Of a DNA stretch of 32,187 nt, positions 26,654 to 32,187 are shown one piece after another; positions within the stretch are counted from its first letter, which is position 1; each line of letters begins with the position of its first letter. The notes under the pieces were generated by a model. The model was not told where the DNA came from. It did no database searches and saw only the letters and a list, made by a program, of their open reading frames with translations. The DNA lies in NCBI RefSeq assembly GCF_022761115.1, contig NZ_JAKWJS010000011.1:1-32187 (forward strand), read 5' to 3'. The position numbers and the translations under genes are program-made. The DNA comes from Dyella sp. RRB7. Lineage in GTDB: Bacteria; Pseudomonadota; Gammaproteobacteria; Xanthomonadales; Rhodanobacteraceae.

Positions 26654-27978
26654 TGAAGCCCATGCGCAAATTGAGCACACGCCTCGCCCTCGTCCTGCTC
26701 GTCGTGGCCGCGTTGATCGCGGGCCCGGCCGCAGCCCAGTCGCTCAACGTCGACATCGTCGGTGGCCTGAAGACGGCCACCCCGATCGCGGTGGTGCCGT
26801 TTGCCCAGGCCGGTGGGGCGCCCCTGCCTACCGACGTGGCCGATGTCATCCGCAACGACTTCAACCGCTCCGGCAAATTCCGCTCGCTGGCCAAGAGCGA
26901 GATCGTGGAAACGCCGTCCAAGGGCGCGGACATCAACTTCGCCACCTGGCGCCTGCTCAAGCAGGACTACATCACCGTGGGCCGCATCAGCGATGCCGGC
27001 GGCGGCATGTTGCGCGTCGAGTACGAGCTGTGGGACGTCAACAAGCAGCAGAGCCTGCTGGCCCAGGCGTTCACCGCGCCCGCCGGCGACCTGCGCGGCG
27101 TGGCGCACCAGATCGCCGATGCCATCTACGAAAAGATCACCGGCGTGCGCGGCGCGTTCTGGACCCGCATCGCCTACATCACGGCGGTGGGCCTGGGCAA
27201 CAACACCACCTACTCGCTGATCGTGGCCGATTCGGACGGCTACAACCCGCAGGTGGTGGCCCGTTCGCGCGAGTCGCTGCTGTCGCCCTCGTGGTCGCCG
27301 GACGGCCGCAAGATCGCCTACGTGTCGTTCGAGAGCGGCAATTCGGCCATCTATGTGCAGGACATCACCACCGGTTCGCGCCAGCTGGTTTCCGCTCGCG
27401 CGAAGGGCATCAACGGTGCTCCGAACTTCTCGCCGGACGGTTCCAAGCTGGCGCTGGCGCTGTCCTACCAGGGCAACCCGGAGATCTACGTGATGGACCT
27501 GGGCTCCCGCCAGGAGACCCGCCTGACCACCAATCTGGCGATCGACACCGAGCCGCGCTGGACCCCGGATGGCCAGAGCATCATCTTCACCTCCGACCGC
27601 TCCGGCCGTCCGCAGCTCTACCAGATGCCGGCCACGGGCGGCTCGGCCGACCGCATCACCTTCCAGGGCCAGTTCAACGCCAACGCGTCGATCAGCTACG
27701 ACGGCAAGCAGATCGCGATGGTGCAGGGCAACGGGAACGTGTATCGTATTGCCATTATGGATCGCAGTCTGGGTGGGCAGTTGCGCTTCATCTCGCCGGG
27801 TCCGATCGATGAAACTCCGAGTTTCGCGCCCAATGCCAGCATGCTGTTGTATGCCGCCTCCGAAGGACGCCGCGGTGTCTTGTACGCCGTGTCGGCCGAT
27901 GGCCTGGTCAGGCAGCGCCTCGTGCTGGCCGATGGCGACGTTCGCGAACCGGCCTGGGGTCCTTATCGTCAGCGTTGA
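26653..27978 (+). CDS. tolB: Tol-Pal system periplasmic beta-propeller protein TolB
   Basis: Periplasmic protein that binds Pal and hands it to TolA. The 441-residue precursor (E. coli 430) has a signal peptide ending near Ala28 (AAA-QS), an N-terminal alpha/beta domain (about 30-165), and a six-bladed propeller whose blades show the repeated SWSPDGRKIAY, NFSPDGSKLAL and RWTPDGQSIIF pattern (W/F-x-PDG). The mature N terminus, QSLNVDIVGG, would include the TolA-binding region. Start: ATG 26653 in the TGATG overlap with tolA; ATG 26662 is an alternative. A 249-base gap follows before pal, with no gene. Confidence 0.95.
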   Translation: MKPMRKLSTRLALVLLVVAALIAGPAAAQSLNVDIVGGLKTATPIAVVPFAQAGGAPLPTDVADVIRNDFNRSGKFRSLAKSEIVETPSKGADINFATWRLLKQDYITVGRISDAGGGMLRVEYELWDVNKQQSLLAQAFTAPAGDLRGVAHQIADAIYEKITGVRGAFWTRIAYITAVGLGNNTTYSLIVADSDGYNPQVVARSRESLLSPSWSPDGRKIAYVSFESGNSAIYVQDITTGSRQLVSARAKGINGAPNFSPDGSKLALALSYQGNPEIYVMDLGSRQETRLTTNLAIDTEPRWTPDGQSIIFTSDRSGRPQLYQMPATGGSADRITFQGQFNANASISYDGKQIAMVQGNGNVYRIAIMDRSLGGQLRFISPGPIDETPSFAPNASMLLYAASEGRRGVLYAVSADGLVRQRLVLADGDVREPAWGPYRQR

Positions 27979-28227
27979 CCAGTTCGTGCCGGGGCGCGTA
28001 AGCGTCACGGCCATGTGATCCGGGCGTGAAGCCTCAAACGACACTCCGGATCAAAAAGCTTGTCGCCCGCGGCAATCCGTCGCGGACGGCGGGTCAGGCG
28101 GTTGCGAGACAGCGCACTGCCGGCAGCAAAATGTCAAAATAACAGCCGGTTCACCGGCGATCACTGTCCCGAAACCGCAATCATTACTGACTGTCGGAAC
28201 TCAAACCCGTTTGAAGGAACGTCCACC
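27979..28227. other. Long tolB-pal intergenic region
   Basis: Contains no plausible gene. Small symmetric elements are seen, such as CCGGTTCACCGG at 28146-28157 and CCCGC/GCGGG pairs near 28070-28095, plus A-rich stretches (AAAATAAC, 28136-28143) that could be part of a pal promoter. I found no -35/-10 pair with good spacing: TTGCGA at 28102 and CAAAAT at 28127 are 19 bases apart. A separate pal promoter is likely given the abundance of Pal in general, but it is not demonstrated. Confidence 0.4.
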
Positions 28228-28734
28228 ATGAATAAGACCGTTCGCGTCGCCCTGGTCGCCCTGCTCTGCGTTGGCGCGGCCGCATGCTCGAAGAAGCAGG
28301 AAGTCAAGCCGCAGCCGGCTCCGGAGCAGGCTCCGGTCACCGCTCCGGTGCAGACCGAGCACAAGTACACCCCGGCCGATCTCGATACCGATGCCTGCCT
28401 GCGTCAGCGCGTCGTGTACTTCGATTTCGACAAGGACGAGATCAAGCCTGAGTTCCAGCAGATCCTGGCGTGCCACGCCAAGTACCTGCAGGATCGTCCG
28501 ACGGCGCAGATCCGCCTGGAAGGTAACGCCGACGAGCGCGGCACCCGCGAGTACAACCTCGGCCTGGGTGAGCGTCGTGGCAATGCCGTGTCCAGCGCCC
28601 TGCAGTCGAACGGCGGCTCGGCCAGCCAGCTCAACGTGATCTCGTACGGCAAGGAAAAGCCGGTGTGCCGTGAGCACAACGAAGACTGCTGGAGCAAGAA
28701 CCGTCGCGTCGAGATCGTCTACACGGCGAAGTAA
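28228..28734 (+). CDS. pal: Peptidoglycan-associated lipoprotein Pal
   Basis: Outer-membrane lipoprotein that binds peptidoglycan and links it to TolB/TolA. The 168-residue precursor (E. coli 173) has a lipoprotein signal peptide with the acylated Cys20 (VGAAAC), a Pro/Gln-rich linker (26-45), and an OmpA-like domain (about 58-168): VVYFDFDKDEI, then LEGNADERGTREYNLGLGERR, whose Asp and Arg bind diaminopimelate. The mature domain carries four extra cysteines (57, 82, 147, 154), probably forming two disulfides, which E. coli Pal lacks. Start: ATG 28228 with AAGGA at 28214-28218; the reading from 28060 is leader DNA. The stop overlaps the cpoB start as TAATG. Confidence 0.96.
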   Translation: MNKTVRVALVALLCVGAAACSKKQEVKPQPAPEQAPVTAPVQTEHKYTPADLDTDACLRQRVVYFDFDKDEIKPEFQQILACHAKYLQDRPTAQIRLEGNADERGTREYNLGLGERRGNAVSSALQSNGGSASQLNVISYGKEKPVCREHNEDCWSKNRRVEIVYTAK

Positions 28735-29594
28735 TGAAGAAGCGACTGGCTAACCGCTTCACAGCCAGGATGGGCATGGCGGGCGCATTTGCGTCCGCCA
28801 TGCTTTTTGCTGTCCCGGCATTCGCGCAGGATTCCCGCCTGAGCCTGGCCGACCGCGTGTCGCGGCTGGAGCAGCAGGCGCAAAACCAGAACCAAGGCGG
28901 CACCACCCTGGTCAACCAGGTGCAGGCGCTGCAGTCGCAGTTGCAGCAGATGCAGGGCCAGATCGAAGAGCTCCAGCATCAACTGCAGGAAGCGAGCGAC
29001 AAGAACAAGGCGCAGTACGTGGATCTCGATTCGCGCCTGGGCCGCCTCGAAGGCGGTGCCGGTGCCGCGGCGGGTACGCCAGGTAATGCAGCCAACACGG
29101 CCAATCCCGCGCCAGCCGCCAGCGCGGCGCAGCCGCCAGCGGCGGCGGATGCGGGCAAGGGCGGCAAGGCTGCCGCTGCCAAGGGCGCGGCCCCGGCCAA
29201 CGCCGCCACGGCGCAGGCCGCCTACGACGACGCCTTCAAGACCTTGCGTGGCGGCGACTATGCGCAGGCATCGCGCGGTTTCCGCAGCTTTATCCAGCAG
29301 TATCCCGATAGCCCGTTGTTGCCCAACGCGTATTACTGGCTGGGCGAGTCGTACTACGCCACCATGAACTACCAGGTGGCGCTGGAGGCCTTCCAGACCC
29401 TGCTCAGCCAGTTCCCGCAGAGCGAGAAGGCACCCGATGCCATGCTCAAGGCGGGCTACAGCCAGATCGAGCTCAAGCAGGTCGATGCCGGCAAGACCAC
29501 GCTGAAGGCCGTATCCACCAAGTACCCGGGTTCCAAGGCGGCCAGCCTGGCCCAGGAGCGCCTGCGTCGCCTGCAGCTGCAGTCGGCCAACTGA
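28734..29594 (+). CDS. cpoB: Cell division coordinator CpoB (YbgF)
   Basis: Periplasmic protein that links Tol-Pal with PBP1B-dependent septal peptidoglycan synthesis. The 286-residue precursor (E. coli 263) has a signal peptide ending near Ala31 (AFA-QD), an N-terminal coiled coil (about 35-105, RVSRLEQQAQ and a Gln-rich heptad region) that trimerises in this family, an Ala/Pro/Gly-rich linker (about 107-158), and TPR repeats from about 160 on (AYDDAFKTLRGGDYAQA, NAYYWLGESYY, APDAMLKAGYSQ). The linker is longer than in E. coli and encoded by GC-rich low-complexity DNA. Start overlaps pal by one base. Confidence 0.95.
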   Translation: MKKRLANRFTARMGMAGAFASAMLFAVPAFAQDSRLSLADRVSRLEQQAQNQNQGGTTLVNQVQALQSQLQQMQGQIEELQHQLQEASDKNKAQYVDLDSRLGRLEGGAGAAAGTPGNAANTANPAPAASAAQPPAAADAGKGGKAAAAKGAAPANAATAQAAYDDAFKTLRGGDYAQASRGFRSFIQQYPDSPLLPNAYYWLGESYYATMNYQVALEAFQTLLSQFPQSEKAPDAMLKAGYSQIELKQVDAGKTTLKAVSTKYPGSKAASLAQERLRRLQLQSAN

Positions 29595-29604
29595 GGCCCT
29601 TGTT

Positions 29605-30297
29605 GTGAGTGGCAGTAACGCGAGCGTGGCGCCCACCACGTCTGTGCCGGCCGTGACCGAGCGGTTGCGCATCACCGAGATCTTCCACTCGATCCAGGGC
29701 GAGGCCGACGCGATCGGCTGGCGCACGGTGTTCGTGCGTTTGACCGGTTGCCCGCTGCGTTGTGTGTGGTGCGATACCGAATATTCGTTCTATGGCGGCG
29801 ACTGGCGCGCCATCGACGACATCGTGGCCGAGGTGGCCTCGCATGGCGCCCGGCACGTCTGCGTGACCGGCGGCGAGCCGCTGGCGCAGAAACGCTGCCT
29901 GATCCTGCTCAAGCGCCTGTGCGATGCCGGTCATGAGGTGTCGCTGGAAACCTCCGGTGCGCTCGATGTGGCGCTGGTCGACCCGCGCGTGCGCAAGGTG
30001 ATGGACCTCAAGGCCCCGGATTCCGGCGAGAGCAAGCGCAATCTGTGGTCGAACCTGGAGCACCTGCTGCCGCATGACCAGGTGAAGATCGTCATCGCCA
30101 GCCGCGCGGATTACGAATGGGCGCGCGACGTGGTGGCCGAGCATCGCATCGCCGAGCGCTGCATGGTGTTGTTCTCGCCGGTGCATGGCGCGATCCAGCC
30201 GCGCGAGCTGGCCGAGTGGATCATCGACGACAAGCTCGACGTGCGCTTCCAGCTGCAGCTGCACAAGCTGCTGTGGAACGACGCGCCGGGGCACTGA
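29605..30297 (+). CDS. queE: 7-carboxy-7-deazaguanine synthase QueE (radical SAM)
   Basis: Converts 6-carboxytetrahydropterin to 7-carboxy-7-deazaguanine on the way to queuosine. The 230-residue protein has the QueE-type CX3CX2C cluster motif with Cys49, Cys53 and Cys56 (GCPLRCVWCD), the IFHSIQGEADAIG substrate loop, the SAM-binding VTGGEPL, LETSGAL, and DLKAPDSGE. Start is GTG 29605, with GAGG at 29593-29596 eight bases before it; no ATG precedes the conserved core, and an N-terminal extension of about 20 residues relative to E. coli results. It lies 10 bases after cpoB, so may be read from the same transcript. queC follows after 157 bases. Confidence 0.94.
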   Translation: MSGSNASVAPTTSVPAVTERLRITEIFHSIQGEADAIGWRTVFVRLTGCPLRCVWCDTEYSFYGGDWRAIDDIVAEVASHGARHVCVTGGEPLAQKRCLILLKRLCDAGHEVSLETSGALDVALVDPRVRKVMDLKAPDSGESKRNLWSNLEHLLPHDQVKIVIASRADYEWARDVVAEHRIAERCMVLFSPVHGAIQPRELAEWIIDDKLDVRFQLQLHKLLWNDAPGH

Positions 30298-30454
30298 GGC
30301 AGGTGATGGTGGCGCAACGGTGGCGCGACCGATCCAGCAGAACTTTCGCCGTATCGTCAACGTCTCGAAAATAGTTTTCCTGCGCATCGGCCTGTGTTGC
30401 CGTTCGCGCTTTTCGGCTGGATCACCGGCCTGAACCTGGAGTGGATGCAAGCCC

Positions 30455-31141
30455 ATGTCTCAATCGTCTCCCCGCAAGGCCGTCGTGCTCGTCTCCGGCG
30501 GCATGGACTCGGCCGTCACCATCGCCATCGCCCGTGAACAGGGCTACCAGGTGCACGCGCTGAGCGTCGCCTATGGGCAGCGCCATAGTGCCGAGCTCGA
30601 AGCTTCCGAACGTGTCTCGCGCCTGCTTGGCGCGGTCGAGCACAAGACGGTGCAGGTAGACCTGCGCACCATCGGCGGCTCGGCGCTTACCGCCGACATC
30701 GACGTGCCGCTCGACCAGGCCGACGGGCAGGGCATTCCGGTGACCTATGTGCCGGCGCGCAACACCATCATGCTGTCCATCGCCCTGGGTTGGGCCGAGG
30801 TGCTCGGGTCCACCGATATCTGGTGCGGCGTGAATGCGGTGGATTACTCCGGCTATCCGGACTGCCGCCCGGCCTTTATCGAGGCCTTCGAGCAGCTTGC
30901 CAATGTGGCCACCAAGGCGGGCGTGGAAGGGGCGGGCATCCGCATTCATGCGCCGCTGATGCGCATGAGCAAGGCCGATATCGCTCGCGAAGGCCAGCGC
31001 CTGGGCGTGGATTTCTCCGAAACCGTCAGCTGCTACCAGGCCGATGCACAAGGCCGCGCTTGCGGCCATTGCGACGCCTGCCGCCTGCGCTCGCAAGGCT
31101 TCCAGGCGGCCGGCTTGCCCGACCCGACCCGCTATGTCTGA
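30455..31141 (+). CDS. queC: 7-cyano-7-deazaguanine (preQ0) synthase QueC
   Basis: ATP-dependent conversion of 7-carboxy-7-deazaguanine, the QueE product, to preQ0 for queuosine in tRNA. The 228 residues (E. coli 231) have the PP-loop SGGMDS at 14-19, the YGQRH segment, [17 protein letters not shown] split across helix 4, [15 protein letters not shown], and a C-terminal zinc site with Cys193, Cys203, Cys206 and Cys209. Start: ATG 30455, with CTGGAGTGG upstream at about 30438. QueD and the later enzymes are not in the window. Confidence 0.96.
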   Translation: MSQSSPRKAVVLVSGGMDSAVTIAIAREQGYQVHALSVAYGQRHSAELEASERVSRLLGAVEHKTVQVDLRTIGGSALTADIDVPLDQADGQGIPVTYVPARNTIMLSIALGWAEVLGSTDIWCGVNAVDYSGYPDCRPAFIEAFEQLANVATKAGVEGAGIRIHAPLMRMSKADIAREGQRLGVDFSETVSCYQADAQGRACGHCDACRLRSQGFQAAGLPDPTRYV

Positions 31142-31149
31142 ACGCTCGC

Positions 31150-31178
31150 TTGTACCATTGGCGCCAAGCCCATAAAAT
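31150..31178 (+). promoter_or_regulatory. Sigma-70 promoter of tRNA-Lys
   Basis: TTGTAC at 31150-31155, exactly 17 bases, then TAAAAT at 31173-31178. This is close to consensus and puts the start about 15 bases before the tRNA 5' end, leaving a short leader for RNase P. Confidence 0.75.
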
Positions 31179-31200
31179 TACTGGCTTGCCTTTGAAAGTT

Positions 31201-31276
31201 GGGCCGTTAGCTCAGTCGGTAGAGCAGTAGACTTTTAATCTATTGGTCCCGAGTTCGAATCTCGGACGGCCCACCA
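31201..31276 (+). tRNA. tRNA-Lys (anticodon UUU)
   Basis: 76-nucleotide tRNA with encoded CCA. The acceptor stem GGGCCGT pairs with ACGGCCC. The D arm AGCTCAGTCGGTAGAGC, the anticodon stem GTAGA/TCTAT with loop CTTTTAA (anticodon TTT at 31234-31236) and the T arm with GTTCGAATC are all regular. A sigma-70 promoter precedes it and a terminator follows. A tyrosine integrase gene lies 120 bases downstream, so the 3' part of this tRNA is the likely attachment site of a genomic island. Confidence 0.97.
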
Positions 31277-31281
31277 ATCCG

Positions 31282-31316
31282 AAACCCGCATAGCACAACG
31301 CTTTGCGGGTTTTTTT
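31282..31316 (+). terminator. Rho-independent terminator of tRNA-Lys
   Basis: Perfect 9-bp stem AAACCCGCA (31282-31290) and TGCGGGTTT (31304-31312) with a 13-base loop and a run of seven Ts at 31310-31316. Starts six bases after the tRNA. Confidence 0.9.
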
Positions 31317-31396
31317 GCTCTAAATGGTCGCCGCATAGACGCAGTCTGCTGGTCGAAAGTACAGTTTCAGTACACTTCGGCCACGGAACATGCCCC

Positions 31397-31847
31397 ATGG
31401 CGACCATCGTCAAGACACCTTCTGGGACCTGGAAGGCACTTATCCGTAAGCAAGGTTGGCCCGCTGTGGCCAAAACCTTTCGAACCAAGCGCGATGCAGA
31501 GGATTGGTCACGGCGCACCGAGGACGAAATGGTGCGGGGGCTGTTCATCGAGCGCGCTGGGTCCGAGCGTATGACCTTCTCAGCCGCGCTTGATCGCTAT
31601 CTTGCCGAAGTCACTCCAACCAAAAAGGCCAGTACGCAACGGGTTGAGCGGCTGCGAGCTGAGGGGTTGCGCGCAGTGTTTGGCAAGTATTCGCTCGCCG
31701 CCATCAATACAGACTTGATCGCAAAGTTCCGGGATCAGCGGTTGGCAGACGGTATGGCGGCGAACACTGTACGGCTCGATCTCAGCCCTGCTGAGCCACA
31801 TCTTTGTCACCGCCATCCGCGAATGGCGGCTGGGTCTAGTACAGAAC
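31397..31847 (+). pseudogene. Frameshifted and truncated tyrosine-recombinase integrase
   Basis: N-terminal half of a phage/island-type tyrosine integrase. The first 129 codons read normally: arm-binding segment (GTWKALIRKQGW, KTFRTKRDAEDW), then the core-binding SAM-like domain (TFSAALDRYLAEVTPTKK, FGKYSLAAINTDLIAKFRD, NTVRLDL). An extra A at 31784 breaks the frame; skipping it gives the expected ALLSHIFVTAIREWRLGLVQN in the next frame, to about 31847. The catalytic domain with the Arg-His-Arg-Tyr residues is missing altogether, replaced by relaxase sequence. The uncorrected frame ends at 31882 in a meaningless tail. Start ATG 31397 with a weak GGAACA upstream. Adjacent to tRNA-Lys, the presumed integration target. 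It cannot be an active recombinase. Confidence 0.85.
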
Positions 31848-32187
31848 CACGAATGGAAGCTTGGTCGGTACGGCGTGCCTGAAGACGGGTACTGCAAAGA
31901 GGCATTCAACCTCGTCCTCTCAATGCCGCCTGGCACGAACCGGGCGGCTGTGAAGGACGCAGCGCGGGACTTTGCGCAGCGCGAATTCGGAAGCAACCAT
32001 CCCTACGTGTTTGCCGAACACACCGACGAGAAGCACCCGCATGTACACCTGTGCGTTAAATCATTGGGCTATGACGGAACGCGACTGAATCCGCGCAAGG
32101 CGAAACTTCAACGCTGGCGAGAGCTGGACCGGCCAGCCTTTCGTAGACATCTTCGAGCCATAATTTCTGGCAGTCGAGGAGGTCGGT
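31848..32187 (+). pseudogene. Relaxase (MobA/VirD2-type) fragment fused to the integrase remnant
   Basis: Open in one frame from the integrase join to the window edge with no stop. From about 31850 it reads like the N-terminal domain of a plasmid relaxase: KEAFNLVLSMPPGTN, then AARDFAQREFG and YVFAEHTDEKHPHVHLCV with the metal-binding histidine cluster HxDxxHPHVH at 32019-32048, then GTRLNPRKAKLQRWRE. This matches the family pattern (pfam Relaxase: SMPPGT, then HTDxxHPHVH, then RKADLQRWR). The relaxase start and its first catalytic Tyr motif are absent, so the piece lacks nicking function. After WRE the similarity fades (ELDRPAFRRHLR), and another disruption there is possible. The gene continues or ends beyond the window. 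Confidence 0.75.

Larger units (their letters stand above)
31277..32187. mobile_element. Left end of a decayed integrated element at tRNA-Lys
   Basis: From the 3' end of the tRNA to the window edge the base composition drops visibly, codon use is less GC-biased, and the only coding traces are a tyrosine integrase and a relaxase, both hallmarks of integrative mobilisable elements or plasmids. Both are broken. The right boundary and any attR repeat lie beyond the window. Confidence 0.7.

Overview
The window is a GC-rich chromosomal segment of a gammaproteobacterium. Gene order, protein family variants (a DUF3011 protein, BtuM, the FmdB-aspS and yebC-ruvCAB-tol-pal-cpoB-queE-queC neighbourhoods) and base composition fit the Xanthomonadales, most likely the Rhodanobacteraceae (Dyella/Rhodanobacter/Luteibacter/Frateuria type). 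This placement is by recognition only, not by a database search.

Layout. (1) 1-1536: the end of a trehalose locus on the minus strand. otsB is intact, and directly downstream lies a decayed remnant of a GH15 glucoamylase-like gene that runs into about 200 bp of unassigned, inverted-repeat-containing DNA. (2) 1445-4174: clpB with a heat-shock (sigma-32-like) promoter and a strong terminator. (3) 4194-15230: a vitamin B12 regulon under a cobalamin riboswitch: btuB, btuM, cobO, cobB, cbiB, cobD, cobQ, cobU, cobT, cobC, cobS. Most junctions from cobB to cobT overlap by a few bases, so the unit is translationally coupled. (4) 15260-18983: FmdB-type zinc ribbon gene, a secreted DUF3011 protein, aspS, a palindromic repeat and a small alpha/beta hydrolase. 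(5) 19100-24530: yebC, ruvC, ruvA, kup, ruvB, ybgC. (6) 24571-29594: tolQ, tolR, tolA, tolB, pal, cpoB. (7) 29605-31141: queE and queC for queuosine. (8) 31201-32187: tRNA-Lys(UUU), used as an integration site and followed by a decayed mobile element in which a frameshifted tyrosine integrase is joined to part of a plasmid-type relaxase.

How the genes work together. BtuB takes corrinoids across the outer membrane. BtuM, a solitary ECF S-component-like protein with the family's cobalt-ligating cysteine, is the probable inner-membrane step. CobO adenosylates, and the remaining genes cover cobyrinate amidation, aminopropanol attachment and nucleotide-loop assembly. No corrin-ring genes and no btuFCD are present here. 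The Tol-Pal block gives an envelope-constriction machine with the usual flanking ybgC and cpoB, and RuvABC is a Holliday junction resolvasome whose operon is interrupted by the potassium transporter kup.

Most of the window is ordinary core genome. The parts most worth a second look are the BtuB-BtuM-Cob operon with its stacked RNA structures, and the integrase-relaxase chimera at the right edge. I saw no CRISPR array, no complete insertion sequence and no clearly new defence or biosynthetic system.
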